Source: Lachnospiraceae bacterium (GTDB lineage: Bacteria; Bacillota; Clostridia; Lachnospirales; Lachnospiraceae). Taken from it: a stretch of DNA of 60,656 bases. Made by a program: the position numbers and the translations under genes. The notes under the pieces are model-generated. The model searched no databases, had not been told where the DNA came from, and was given only the letters and a program-made list of their open reading frames with translations. This document shows positions 52,150 to 60,656 of the stretch, in pieces. Location of the stretch: NCBI GenBank assembly GCA_014804445.1, contig JAAUZU010000003.1, forward strand, positions 1 through 60,656. Reading direction: 5' to 3'. Every line of letters begins with the position of its first letter. The stretch's first letter is position 1.

Positions 52150-54810
52150 TTAATTGGCAGGAGGGTCAGCCGGTGGAGGCGTAGCGGGCGGCGTCTGGTC
52201 AGGACCGTAGAAATTATAGCCCATTCCATAAAGCTCTGCACGCTGTTGTTCAATGATGCCATAGGCGTCCGGATTTTCATAAAATTCTGCGTTGTGAGGG
52301 CAGATATTTGCCGCAGGCCCTACCGTGGTGGTGGTTCCATCCGGATTTTCAATAATGGTAGAAGAACCCTGTAACAGGGAAATGTCTTCCTGCGGCTGTA
52401 AGGTGAGCGCGCCCGGCTGCTTGAACGGACATTCCGCACTGGCCGGCAGGTTTGTATACATACAGATATCGCCGACAAAATGTACATCACAGCTATCCGT
52501 GGGTACGGTTCCCTCCGCAAAGTACTCAGTTCTGACTGTGCCTGCCACATCACAGAGCCCTGCGATGGGAAGCTTGCCTGACTGTGTGCAGACAGAAGAC
52601 TGTACAATGCCGCTCGGAATGGGGAAACGCTCATTTGGCAAATCCTGATGGATTTCAGCCATGACTGCACGCCAGAGGTTCTTGGCCAGGTTTCGTTCTA
52701 CTTTGTTCAAAACAACGTTATTGTCATAGCCGGCCCATGTAATTGCCGTATAATAGGGCGTGTAGCCCGCAAACCACACATCTTTGTAATCAGAGGTTGT
52801 ACCGGTCTTGCCGGCGATGGACATGTTCGGAAACCGAACCGATGTACCGGTACCGATGTTGACAGTATCAACCATGGCGTCCGTCAGCAGAAAGGCAGTG
52901 GTTTCCTTGATGACCTGTCTTGTTTCGGGAACCGTGTGGTCCAAAATTACATTGCCGTTGGAGTCGAGAACTCTGGTGTAAAGTCTGGGCTTATTGTAGA
53001 CGCCGCCGTTGGCAATGGTTGCATAAGCAGCGCAGAGCTCCAGATTGGTTACACCGCCGACACCGCCGAGCGCCATTGGCTGATAGCAGTCGTTAATCTC
53101 TGTCAGGGTGGTAAAACCAAAATTCAACAGATAGTTGAAGCCCAGCTTCGGCGTAATCTGTGTCAAACACTTGACGGTTACGATATTCATGGAATTCCAG
53201 ATTCCCTTTCGGATGGAGCTGATACCCTGATAACCGGTTTCGTACCAGTTGTGAACCGGCGTGCCGTCATTGTAATTAAAAGGCGCATCGATAAAGACGG
53301 TTGCAAGCGTCATACCGGCGCTGTCCAAAGCAGGCGCGTAGGTGGAAACCACCTTGAAGGTGGAGCCGGGCTGGCGGAGCGCACTTGTGGCACGGTTCAG
53401 TGTACGGCTTCCCTCTTTGGTACCGCGTCCGCCTACCATGGCGACCACACAACCTGTGTGCTGGTCGATGATGGTTAAAGATATCTGAGGCTGTGGCGTC
53501 AGAGACTCCTTTTCAGCAATGATTTCATCATGCTCACCGACGACGGCGGCTTTGTACAAATCAATCGCCTCGTGTGCTTCGTCTATGGAATTAAAGAGAA
53601 GGTCAAAGTTTTTATTCTGGTTTTCCACAAACCATGCCTTCATCATTTCCTTACTGTAATTGTGATATTCCCCATCTGCATCCTTCACGGTCAAATCGTA
53701 GGAAAGATACCATCTGACGTTCTCCGGGTAGTTGGCAGGGTCGGAAAATACTCTGTCGGCAATCGCCTGAATATTGGGATCCAGAGTGGATTCAATCCTG
53801 AGACCGCCGCTGTAGAGGAGAACGGAAGCCTGAGTGGCGCTGTAGCCTGCTTCTTCAATCAAATCGTGGTATACTTCCTCGGTCAGGGCATCCACAAAAT
53901 AGGTACTTACGGAATCATCGGCAATGGCAATATTGACTTCCTGAATACGGGAGTATACGTCGTCCGCCATGGCTTCGTCATATTCTGCCTGTGTAATATA
54001 GCCTTGTTCCAGCATATCATGGAGAACCTTTGCTCTTCGTTCGGCATTGTTTTCCGGATGGGAAATGGGATTCCACTTTGAGGGGTTCTGGGTGATTGCT
54101 GCAATTACCGCACATTCGGACAGGGTCAGCTCGCTGACATCCTTGTTGAAGTAGCGGAGTGAGGCGGACTGCACGCCAAGGGTATTCTGTCCTAAATTGA
54201 TGGTGTTCATATACCGGAGCAGAATCTCTTCTTTGCTCAGCTTTTTGGTGATTTCAAGGGCGAGATACTGTTCCTGGAACTTACGCTGCAGCTTTTCTAT
54301 CAGACCTTCTTCGTTTACCCAGTCGGTAAAAATCGTATTTTTCAATAGCTGCTGCGTGATAGTGCTGGCGCCCTCCGCACGCTGGAAGCCGGAACGGATG
54401 AAGGTATAGCCGGCTCGGATAATACCTTTAATATCAATACCGTTGTGGTCATAGAAGCGCTGATCCTCAATTGCGACGAAGGCATCGGCTAAATCCTGTG
54501 GGATTCGGTCCCACGTTACCTGGACACGGTTTGAATTGGTTGCAACCAGCTTGTCTATCTGGTTACCCTCACAGTCGTATACGAAGGTGGAGAAGCCTAC
54601 AGGAGCAACGTCGTTTACATCTATGTCCGGTGCGGAAGCAATGATGCCTTTAAAGGCACCGATGCCGGCGGAAACGCCGATGATGCCCATGGCGATAAAG
54701 CCGATGAGAACCACTTTGATACCGGTAAAGGCTATCTTTCTTCCTATTTTTGTAGATTTGGAATTCATCGCTCTTTGCTTGGCATGAACCCCTTTTCTTC
54801 CATAATTCAT
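52150..54810 (-). CDS. class A penicillin-binding protein 1A
   Basis: An 886-residue bifunctional murein synthase. A membrane anchor lies at ~residues 32-55. The GT51 glycosyltransferase domain follows, with the catalytic Glu 115 in EDQRFYDH and GASTITQQL. The transpeptidase domain has the Ser ~483 in PGSTFK, SMN, and KTGT near 668. The C-terminus ends in a Pro-rich tail (many Pro in the last 15 residues). ATG 54810 fits GGAAAGGTG. It polymerises and crosslinks peptidoglycan on the outer side of the membrane. Confidence 0.95.
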   Translation of the reverse strand: MNYGRKGVHAKQRAMNSKSTKIGRKIAFTGIKVVLIGFIAMGIIGVSAGIGAFKGIIASAPDIDVNDVAPVGFSTFVYDCEGNQIDKLVATNSNRVQVTWDRIPQDLADAFVAIEDQRFYDHNGIDIKGIIRAGYTFIRSGFQRAEGASTITQQLLKNTIFTDWVNEEGLIEKLQRKFQEQYLALEITKKLSKEEILLRYMNTINLGQNTLGVQSASLRYFNKDVSELTLSECAVIAAITQNPSKWNPISHPENNAERRAKVLHDMLEQGYITQAEYDEAMADDVYSRIQEVNIAIADDSVSTYFVDALTEEVYHDLIEEAGYSATQASVLLYSGGLRIESTLDPNIQAIADRVFSDPANYPENVRWYLSYDLTVKDADGEYHNYSKEMMKAWFVENQNKNFDLLFNSIDEAHEAIDLYKAAVVGEHDEIIAEKESLTPQPQISLTIIDQHTGCVVAMVGGRGTKEGSRTLNRATSALRQPGSTFKVVSTYAPALDSAGMTLATVFIDAPFNYNDGTPVHNWYETGYQGISSIRKGIWNSMNIVTVKCLTQITPKLGFNYLLNFGFTTLTEINDCYQPMALGGVGGVTNLELCAAYATIANGGVYNKPRLYTRVLDSNGNVILDHTVPETRQVIKETTAFLLTDAMVDTVNIGTGTSVRFPNMSIAGKTGTTSDYKDVWFAGYTPYYTAITWAGYDNNVVLNKVERNLAKNLWRAVMAEIHQDLPNERFPIPSGIVQSSVCTQSGKLPIAGLCDVAGTVRTEYFAEGTVPTDSCDVHFVGDICMYTNLPASAECPFKQPGALTLQPQEDISLLQGSSTIIENPDGTTTTVGPAANICPHNAEFYENPDAYGIIEQQRAELYGMGYNFYGPDQTPPATPPPADPPAN

Positions 54811-54874
54811 ATGTGTTTCACCTTTCCGTCTGTGGTACAGACTTATGGCAGGGCATAATTTGACCCTCGCAGAC

Positions 54875-54880
54875 ATTATA
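54875..54880 (-). promoter_or_regulatory. -10 box of the PBP1A gene
   Basis: TATAAT on the minus strand, 65 bases before the start codon; the -35 is weak. Confidence 0.45.
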
Positions 54881-54951
54881 CCAAAAACAAAGTGGTAAAT
54901 AAAGGTTTTTTCTTTTATCTTTAGAATTGTTCACAAAAAAAACATCTTTTA

Positions 54952-54960
54952 TGCTATACT
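54952..54960 (+). promoter_or_regulatory. extended -10 promoter of the yigZ gene
   Basis: TGCTATACT, divergent from the PBP1A promoter, 37 bases before the start. Confidence 0.5.
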
Positions 54961-54996
54961 TTAAGCAGAAAACCATTTGAAGGAGGGGCGGATAAC

Positions 54997-55635
54997 TTGG
55001 AAAATGAGAGCAGAGAGCCTTATCGGGTGGTAGTAGAAGACGGACAGGGAGAACTTGTGGAAAAGAAATCCCGTTTTATTGCGACAGTGAAGCGGGTGGA
55101 GAATGAGGAAGAGGCAGCAGGCTTCATTGAAGCTGTGAAGAAAAAGCATTGGGACGCCTCCCACAATTGTTCTGCGTTTGTCGTGGGGAGCCTGACGCGG
55201 TGCAGCGACGATGGCGAGCCTTCAGGAACGGCGGGCAGACCCATGCTGGAGGTGCTTCTGGGAGAGAATCTTAAGAATGTAGCAGTGGTAGTCACGCGGT
55301 ATTTCGGCGGCACGCTTTTAGGTACGGGAGGGCTGGTCAGGGCTTACTCGCAGGCTGTAAAGGAAGGGCTTAAAAATTGCGTGATTGGTACCATGCGCGC
55401 CGGTGTGCGCATGGCGGTGGAAACGGACTATAACGGTGTCGGCAGGATTTTGTATCTGCTGGGCAGCAGGGGGCTTGAGCCGCAGAACAGCGAATATACC
55501 GACAAGGTAAGGCTGGAACTCTTGTTTCCTGCTGAATGGAAAGAAGAACTTACCAAGGAGTTTACGGAGGCGACAGCCGGCAGAGCAGTTATAGAAGTTT
55601 TAGAAGAGCTTTATTACGTTGACAAAGAAGTTTGA
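54997..55635 (+). CDS. YigZ / IMPACT (UPF0029) family protein
   Basis: A 212-residue YigZ protein. The N-terminal UPF0029 domain has EKKSRFIATV, the DDGEPSGTAGRPML loop and TRYFGGTLLGTGGLVRAYS; a DUF1949 domain forms the C-terminal ~70 residues. Related IMPACT proteins act in translation control; the bacterial role is uncertain. A TTG start is chosen: it follows a strong AGGAGGGG at 54981-54988 by 8 bases, and no ATG is near. Confidence 0.93.
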   Translation: MENESREPYRVVVEDGQGELVEKKSRFIATVKRVENEEEAAGFIEAVKKKHWDASHNCSAFVVGSLTRCSDDGEPSGTAGRPMLEVLLGENLKNVAVVVTRYFGGTLLGTGGLVRAYSQAVKEGLKNCVIGTMRAGVRMAVETDYNGVGRILYLLGSRGLEPQNSEYTDKVRLELLFPAEWKEELTKEFTEATAGRAVIEVLEELYYVDKEV

Positions 55636-55659
55636 TGGGAATAAAATAAAGAAGAAATG

Positions 55660-55856
55660 ATTGTGAAACGTAGTTACTATGTCGTTGTCATTGTGCATGT
55701 TGTATAATCCAACACAGACGCGCTTTCGCTCCAAGTTTACCGTAGCGGTACATAAGCTGCCAAAATACGGCAGCTAAGTGCCGACGGTAAACAAGGGTCT
55801 GCTTATGGAATATACAACATGCACAATTCGAAACTGGCAAATAAGAGTTTCACAAT
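55660..55856 (+). repeat. long-hairpin repeat element, copy 3
   Basis: A 197-bp near-palindrome, third copy. Ends ATTGTGAAAC/GTTTCACAAT; ATGTTGTATA pairs with TATACAACAT; GTTTACCGT pairs with ACGGTAAAC; AAAATAC loop. It lies between the YigZ and MgtE genes in the same orientation as the others. Bases 55857-55983 after it hold a short open frame (55896-56008) overlapping the mgtE start that I do not call a gene. Confidence 0.9.
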
Positions 55857-55983
55857 TACCAAAGATTCTCCTGAATAGAAAGGTGGTGGTTTTTATGAAG
55901 TCGCACAGTAAGAAGAATAGTACTGACAACCCTCTTCCTGCCCGATGCATGAAGACCACATTTTTTTATGAAGGAGTTATAAT

Positions 55984-57315
55984 ATGGAAGAAATCAGAAA
56001 ATTACTAACGACCTGTCAGTATACTTCTCTGCGTCAGCGCGTTGCAGAGATGAATGAGGCGGATGTCGCAATGCAGATGGAGCAGCTTGAGGAGGAGGAA
56101 ATGCTCAAGATGTTCCGGATTCTGCCGAAGGATTTGGCTGCCGATGTGTTTTCTTATCTGGAGGTTGAAAACCAGCAGACCATCATCACATCCCTGTCGG
56201 AAAAGGATGCGGCGGTGATCATCGATAATCTGATGGCGGACGACGCCGTTGATCTTTTGGAGGAGATGCCTGCCAACGTTGTAAAAAAGCTGCTTGCAAA
56301 TGCCAGCCCCGATACCCGCAGGGATATTAACCAGCTTCTCCGTTATCCTGTGGATTCCGCCGGCAGCATCATGACGGTCGAGTATGTGGATTTGAAGGAA
56401 AATCTGACTGTTGCCGAAGCGATTGAGCGGATTCGGAAGGTGGGGCTTGACAGCGAGACGATTAATATCTGTTATGTGCTGGATGCACAGAGAAGGCTGC
56501 TGGGTACTGTGGCGCTGCGCTATCTGCTGTTGAGTGAGCCGGATGAGATTATCGGGGATATCATGCATGAAAACGTGATTTCCATCAATACGCTGATGGA
56601 CCAGGAGGAGGCGGCTGCCAAATTTAAAAAGTACGACTTTACCTCCATGCCCGTAGTGGACAATGAGAACCGGTTGGTCGGTATCATCACGGTCGATGAT
56701 ATTGTGGATATTCTGGAAGAGGAAGCTACCGAGGATATTGAAAAGATGGCAGCTATCATGCCTTCGGACAAGCCCTATATGAAGACAGGTATATTGGAAA
56801 CCTTTAAAAAGAGGATACCATGGCTGCTGCTTTTGATGGTGTCAGCCACTTTTACCGGACAGATTATCAACCATTTTGAAGATGCGCTGAGCACCTGCGC
56901 TGCGCTGATGATGTTTATTCCCATGCTGATGGATACGGGCGGCAATGCGGGCGGACAGGCGAGCGTAACGGTTATCCGCGGGCTTTCTCTTGGAGAAATC
57001 ACCTATAAGGACACCCTGCGCATTATCTGGAAGGAATCGAGAGTGGCGCTTTTGTGCGGGGTCACGCTTGCGGTGGCCAATTTTGCCAAGCTTATGCTGT
57101 TTGACAGAGTCGGACTCAGTGTTTCCATCGTAGTCTGTCTGACGCTCGTTGTGGCAATCCTGATTGCCAAGCTGATTGGCTGTACATTACCGGTGCTGGC
57201 AAAACGAATCGGCTTTGACCCGGCGGTGATGGCAAGTCCCTTTATCACGACGATAGTGGATGCACTGTCCCTTATGGTGTATTTTCAAATTGCGTCCAGA
57301 CTGCTTGGACTGTGA
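55984..57315 (+). CDS. mgtE: magnesium transporter MgtE
   Basis: A 443-residue MgtE. N-terminal helical domain (~1-130) with the acidic LMADDAVDLLEEMP repeat, two CBS domains (~135-255), a connecting helix and five membrane segments (~285-443). The pore motif DTGGNAGGQASVTVIRGL and PAVMASPFITTIVDA are present. It is a Mg2+ channel closed by cytosolic Mg2+. GAAGGAG precedes the ATG. I see no magnesium M-box leader; instead hairpin copy 3 occupies the upstream region. Confidence 0.95.
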   Translation: MEEIRKLLTTCQYTSLRQRVAEMNEADVAMQMEQLEEEEMLKMFRILPKDLAADVFSYLEVENQQTIITSLSEKDAAVIIDNLMADDAVDLLEEMPANVVKKLLANASPDTRRDINQLLRYPVDSAGSIMTVEYVDLKENLTVAEAIERIRKVGLDSETINICYVLDAQRRLLGTVALRYLLLSEPDEIIGDIMHENVISINTLMDQEEAAAKFKKYDFTSMPVVDNENRLVGIITVDDIVDILEEEATEDIEKMAAIMPSDKPYMKTGILETFKKRIPWLLLLMVSATFTGQIINHFEDALSTCAALMMFIPMLMDTGGNAGGQASVTVIRGLSLGEITYKDTLRIIWKESRVALLCGVTLAVANFAKLMLFDRVGLSVSIVVCLTLVVAILIAKLIGCTLPVLAKRIGFDPAVMASPFITTIVDALSLMVYFQIASRLLGL

Positions 57316-57364
57316 AAAGTTTTTTGACTGATTGTAAGCTTGTTTGGTAAACAGGAGGTGTACG

Positions 57365-57784
57365 ATGGAAGAGATAAAAGCCTATCGCTATCTGCCGGCG
57401 TCGGCAGCGCGTATTCGTGAAAATGTATTTATAAAGGAACAGGGTTTTTTCGATGAATTTGACCATCTGGACAGTATGGCGACGCATCTTGTGCTTTACT
57501 ACAATACCATTTCGGCAGCGACCTGCCGTTTTTACCCCTTTGAAGAGGAAGGCGCCTATGTGATTGGGCGGATTGCCGTGGTGAAGGAGTACAGGGGAAA
57601 AGGACTTGGCACGCATTTGATACAGGAAGCGGAGAAACGAATTAAAGAAGCCGGCGGAACGAGGGCGCTGCTGGCGGCGCAGACGCTTGCCTCCGGTTTC
57701 TATGAAAAACAGGGCTATACGGCGTTTGGTGATATTTTCTTGGAGGAGCATTGTCCGCATACCTGGATGCGGAAGGCGCTGTAG
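57365..57784 (+). CDS. GNAT family N-acetyltransferase
   Basis: A 139-residue acetyltransferase of the ElaA/YjcF type: N-terminal RIRENVFIKEQGFFDEFDHLD with ATHLVLY, CoA loop EYRGKGLGTHLI, and GFYEKQGYTAFG. Substrate unknown. AGGAGGTG selects ATG 57365. It follows mgtE by 49 bases and may be in its unit. Confidence 0.9.
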   Translation: MEEIKAYRYLPASAARIRENVFIKEQGFFDEFDHLDSMATHLVLYYNTISAATCRFYPFEEEGAYVIGRIAVVKEYRGKGLGTHLIQEAEKRIKEAGGTRALLAAQTLASGFYEKQGYTAFGDIFLEEHCPHTWMRKAL

Positions 57785-57824
57785 TCTATGATATGCTTAT
57801 GAAAAATGGCAGGAGAGTAGTAGA

Positions 57825-58451
57825 ATGGGGCGGTATATACAGGACGTGGTTTTATATAAACCAACGGATTTTGTGGTTTTTATGATGAATGATTTTCTCT
57901 CGAAAAACAGTTTTCGTCTGTCCACCTGGAAAAAGGAGCCCGTATATCGGGCAGGCGACGCTGTGATAGAGGGGTATCAATATTTAAAGTGGTACTATGA
58001 CGGCTGCACGCTCCATGTGGAGGCATGGATATCGGGAGGCGGTATCATAGGGGCGGCAAGACGCTCCTTTGAAATAGAAACGGGACTGGAGTATGGTGCG
58101 CGCAAAGAGCCTTTCCTGATTGAGTTAGAGCAGCTTTTTGATCTTATGCGGCAGGATCTGGCGCAGCCTGTAGGGATAGCACAGCCGATTCCGGTTTTGA
58201 CGGTGGATAACGGCAAATATGCAAAGTCTGCGTTTATAATGGGACTGTGCAGCGTCATCTTTGGACTTCCGCTTCCGTTTTTTGGGGTGCCCTTAAGCTT
58301 TACGGGAGCAGGACGGGCGCGGAGAGCGAAAAATTCGGACAAGGCGGGGATGGCGGCAGCGGGCAGAGTGCTCTGCTTTATCGGTATGCTGCTTTCTGTG
58401 ATTGGACTTATGGGGTATCTGGTGATTGCTTCGCGGTATAGAGGATATTAA
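57825..58451 (+). CDS. unknown protein with C-terminal membrane segments
   Basis: A 208-residue protein I do not recognise. Residues 1-105 are a soluble alpha/beta domain with several aromatic residues (KWYYDG, HVEAWISGGG); residues ~135-160 and ~182-202 are hydrophobic segments, joined by a basic loop. AGGAGAG precedes the ATG. It sits between the GNAT and AraC genes. Anchoring of a small sensor or ligand domain to the membrane is possible, but there is no evidence of function. Confidence 0.8.
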   Translation: MGRYIQDVVLYKPTDFVVFMMNDFLSKNSFRLSTWKKEPVYRAGDAVIEGYQYLKWYYDGCTLHVEAWISGGGIIGAARRSFEIETGLEYGARKEPFLIELEQLFDLMRQDLAQPVGIAQPIPVLTVDNGKYAKSAFIMGLCSVIFGLPLPFFGVPLSFTGAGRARRAKNSDKAGMAAAGRVLCFIGMLLSVIGLMGYLVIASRYRGY

Positions 58452-58474
58452 ATGCTTTTGTATAAGGAATGAGA

Positions 58475-59329
58475 ATGACTATGACGGATAACAGCGGGGA
58501 CTTATTAACAGAAGAATTAAATCCTACGTTTCTTTTTACATGGAAGGGCAGGCGGGCGGAGGATGAAAAGGCATACCACTCCCATGATTTTCTGGAAATT
58601 GCCTATATTATGTCGGGGAGCGGCAGATACCGGATAGAGGGAAAGCTTTATGACATAGGTGAGGGGGATTTGCTGATTATAAATCCCCATGTATTGCATC
58701 AGGGACTTGTGGTAAAGCCGGAAAATGCTGCCACGGAATTTTTTGTAGCCGCTTCCGATATCAGGTTTAATGGGATGCCGGGAAATACAATGCCGCTTCC
58801 GGAAACGGGACCGGTGATTCATACATCGGGGGAGTTTCGACAGAAGATTGCCCGAATCTGCGCATCCATGGAGGCGGAAAATGCTGTCTGCTGGCAGGGG
58901 AGATATTCCATGATGAAGGCGTACCTGATGCAGATGCTTTTGTTGATTGTCAGGCAGCAGATGGAGCCGCTGGAGGTAAAAAGAGGGCAGGCATTTGAAT
59001 CATCCAGCCGGAAATATGTGGTGGAGCAGGTTATCAACTACTTTGAAGACCATTACGCAGAAAAAATTTCGCTGGACGGTATCGCGGAAAACATGTACCT
59101 AAGCCCGTTTTATATTTCCAGAATTTTCAAGAGTGAAATCGGGGATACGCCAATTCACTACCTGATTAACATAAGGCTGGACCGCGCGAAGGAGCTTTTG
59201 GAGTCCGGCCTTGCAGGGAGTGTTCAGGAGGTGGCGGCGCAGGTGGGCTATGATGATGTTTACCACTTTAGCAAGCTGTTTAAAAAGCGTTATGGAATTC
59301 CACCTTCGCAGGCAAGAAAAAAGAGGTAA
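58475..59329 (+). CDS. AraC-family transcriptional regulator with cupin sensor
   Basis: A 284-residue regulator. The N-terminal ~100 residues form a cupin (YHSHDFLEIAYIMSGSG, then GEGDLLIINPHVLHQG) that may bind a sugar; residues ~185-284 are the AraC double HTH (LDGIAENMYLSPFYISRIFKSEIGDTP, then VQEVAAQVGYDDVYHFSKLFKKRYG). AAGGAA suits ATG 58475; ATG 58469 overlaps it. The target genes are unknown; no carbohydrate genes adjoin it in the window. Confidence 0.92.
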   Translation: MTMTDNSGDLLTEELNPTFLFTWKGRRAEDEKAYHSHDFLEIAYIMSGSGRYRIEGKLYDIGEGDLLIINPHVLHQGLVVKPENAATEFFVAASDIRFNGMPGNTMPLPETGPVIHTSGEFRQKIARICASMEAENAVCWQGRYSMMKAYLMQMLLLIVRQQMEPLEVKRGQAFESSSRKYVVEQVINYFEDHYAEKISLDGIAENMYLSPFYISRIFKSEIGDTPIHYLINIRLDRAKELLESGLAGSVQEVAAQVGYDDVYHFSKLFKKRYGIPPSQARKKR

Positions 59330-59347
59330 CTTTGACATTTTTCATAT

Positions 59348-59375
59348 TTGCAATGACAGTATTTTATGTTAAAAT
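59348..59375 (+). promoter_or_regulatory. possible promoter of the DUF1905-peptidase-like gene
   Basis: TTGCAA (59348-59353), 16 bp, TAAAAT (59370-59375), 35 bases before the start codon. Confidence 0.45.
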
Positions 59376-59410
59376 CTGATTAAAGATTATAGAAAGGCGG
59401 TTATCTAATT

Positions 59411-60079
59411 ATGAGGTATTTTTTCAATGGAAAAATTGAAAAAAAGGAAAAAGGTTACATGATTCAGATTCCTTTCAATGTATGGGAAGTGTGCAAGCAG
59501 AGGGAAGTCATTCAGGCGGATATGGTGCTTGACAACAAGATTATTGACTGCGAACTGATTCCGCAGGAGAAAGGCAACTACGAGATTCATGTGGAGGATG
59601 AGGATGCTATTCAGGCAGATTTGTCAAAGGTTCACAAGATTCTGCTCCATGTGACGGGCAGCCTGATTAAGATGGATCAGAACAGCCCTTACAGCTTTGA
59701 AAACCCGATTCGGAAAATTGACGGCATCGATATCATTATCCAACAGGCGGACGGTCTCTGCGGGCAGACCTGTGTGGCTATGCTGGCCGGCGTGACCATT
59801 GCGGACGTGATTCGGGTAATGGACTGCAGGGAATGGCAGGGTACCATGGGACGTGTGATTTCTGCGCTGAACTATTACGGCATAGACCATACGGATATTA
59901 TCACTTATACGGAGGGCGCGGACTGTGTGCTGCCTAAGTGCTGTATTATGATGGAGAGAATGGGCCGCTTCTGCCATTATCTGGTGGGTTACGACGGCAA
60001 GTTCTATGATCCGAACCTCGGCGTTATGGAAGAATATGACATGAGCAAGCTTTTGGGCTATCTGGAAATTAAATGCTAA
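59411..60079 (+). CDS. DUF1905 domain fused to a C39/papain-like domain
   Basis: A 222-residue protein. Residues 1-85 look like the small beta-barrel DUF1905 (FNGKIEKKEKGYMIQIPFN...). Residues ~108-215 have the features of a papain-like C39-type fold: DGLCGQTCVAMLAG (Cys nucleophile), FCHYLVGYDGKFYDPN (His and Asp/Asn). No signal peptide. Cytosolic protease, deamidase or an inactive binding fold are all possible. I know no characterised protein with this pairing. Confidence 0.75.
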   Translation: MRYFFNGKIEKKEKGYMIQIPFNVWEVCKQREVIQADMVLDNKIIDCELIPQEKGNYEIHVEDEDAIQADLSKVHKILLHVTGSLIKMDQNSPYSFENPIRKIDGIDIIIQQADGLCGQTCVAMLAGVTIADVIRVMDCREWQGTMGRVISALNYYGIDHTDIITYTEGADCVLPKCCIMMERMGRFCHYLVGYDGKFYDPNLGVMEEYDMSKLLGYLEIKC

Positions 60080-60117
60080 ATTTTATTTTCGATTGATTGC
60101 GAGAGGAGAAAGTGACA

Positions 60118-60656
60118 GTGGATAACAATAACATGAATAACGGGCAGGTTGGAAATACAGGATACACCCAGAATGGTTATGATGCCAACGCAAACTACAC
60201 CCAGAACGGCTATAATGCAAACACGGGTTATAACCAGACCGGCTATGACCCTAACGCAAATTACAACCAGAACGGCTATAATACCGGCACAGGCTATACG
60301 CAGACCGGCTATGATGCCAACGCCGGCTACAATACGACGTACAATACAACTTACAACACAACCTACAATACGGGTTACACTACATACCAGCAGCAGAATG
60401 GAAATCAGCCGGTTATCAAGGAGGTAAGCAAGGTAAAGGGTCTTATCGGTGCGATTGGCGGTGCGCTGCTCGGTGGAGCTATTTGGATTGGAATCGGCTG
60501 CCTTGGCTTTGTTTCCGGCTGGATTGCCATTTTGATTTTCCTGTTGGCACAGGGCGGTTATAAATTGATGAACAAAGGAGAGATAGACAGGTTCGGCAGT
60601 ATTATCAGCGTGATTCTCGGACTTGTAATCATTTTTCCGGCGACATGGTGTATCAG
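60118..60656 (+). CDS. Asn/Tyr/Gly-repeat membrane protein, 3'-truncated
   Basis: A frame open from GTG 60118 to the window end (about 179 codons seen). AGAGGAG at 60102-60108 fits this start; ATG 60133 is an alternative. Residues ~10-95 are low-complexity repeats of the type GYDANANYTQN and GYNxNxGYNQT, then NTTY repeated four times. Residues ~105-179 hold hydrophobic segments with Gly-rich GAIGGALLGGAIWIGIG. A cytosolic disordered arm with membrane anchor is the simplest view; function unknown. Confidence 0.8.
   Translation, partial: MDNNNMNNGQVGNTGYTQNGYDANANYTQNGYNANTGYNQTGYDPNANYNQNGYNTGTGYTQTGYDANAGYNTTYNTTYNTTYNTGYTTYQQQNGNQPVIKEVSKVKGLIGAIGGALLGGAIWIGIGCLGFVSGWIAILIFLLAQGGYKLMNKGEIDRFGSIISVILGLVIIFPATWCI

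Noticed and set aside
52648..53478. Long plus-strand frame opposite the PBP1A gene
   Set aside because: The PBP1A catalytic motifs lie on the other strand; this frame has no family character.
55857..55983. Short plus frame 55896-56008 before mgtE
   Set aside because: It overlaps the mgtE start, lacks a good ribosome site relative to its ATG and has no recognisable sequence; probably leader.
55636..55983. Magnesium M-box riboswitch upstream of mgtE
   Set aside because: No M-box conserved blocks or expression-platform terminator are visible; the space is taken by hairpin copy 3.
60160..60380. Repeats near the window end as a CRISPR array
   Set aside because: They are in-frame imperfect codon repeats (Asn/Tyr/Gly/Thr) of a coding region with no equal-length spacers.

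Overview
The window looks like chromosome of a motile, saccharolytic gut Clostridium-group bacterium, most likely Lachnospiraceae. The reasons are Gram-positive style Shine-Dalgarno sites (many AGGAGG), sigma-A promoters with 17-bp spacers, a T-box leader, GPH-type sugar symport, MetRS, PBP1A, MgtE and YigZ proteins of Clostridial flavour, a chemotaxis receptor and many small GNAT genes. Both ends cut a gene.

Layout. 1-2.5 kb: a truncated unknown gene, a small Cys-rich protein, a DUF2974 hydrolase and a convergent class I amidotransferase. 2.6-7.8 kb: an AT-richer cassette (GNAT, HAD, GNAT, XRE regulator, an alpha/beta hydrolase broken by one in-frame TGA, and a T-box-controlled second-type methionyl-tRNA synthetase). 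7.8-12.4 kb: GH95 fucosidase, SGNH esterase, orphan TrpB. 12.5-17.5 kb: uronate operon kduI-kduD-rpiB-like-eda-kdgK, punctuated by RNA-like hairpins. 17.5-18.6 kb: a diguanylate cyclase. 18.7-29.7 kb: one long operon, TetR - chemotaxis receptor - beta-galactosidase - GT-B protein - GPH symporter - alpha-galactosidase - monoglyceride-lipase-like hydrolase, which would suit use of alpha/beta-galactosides, possibly plant galactolipid headgroups. 29.7-34.6 kb: lipoprotein, two tRNA-Leu genes, regulator, unknown zinc-ribbon protein, GNAT, a second diguanylate cyclase. 34.9-40 kb: FtsX-type ABC transporter with its OmpR/HK pair. 40-44.3 kb: methyltransferase, GNAT, HExxH protein, NUDIX, LytTR regulator with a sensor-less GHKL kinase. 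44.6-48.4 kb: paired ABC exporters. 48.4-50.8 kb: YcaQ-like protein, an AT-rich membrane protein, an integrase remnant and tRNA-Thr. 50.9-60.7 kb: cysE, PBP1A, YigZ, MgtE, GNAT, AraC, a DUF1905 + papain-like protein and an Asn/Tyr-repeat membrane protein running off the end.

The most unusual thing is a family of three ~197-bp long-hairpin elements (13522, 44399, 55660), all in the same orientation in front of plus-strand genes. Their arms differ between copies but the changes are compensatory, and a smaller hairpin at 14562 shares their apical AAAATAC loop. They behave like a structured RNA or a MITE maintained as a fold. The TetR operon with twin 26-bp operators is the second item of interest.
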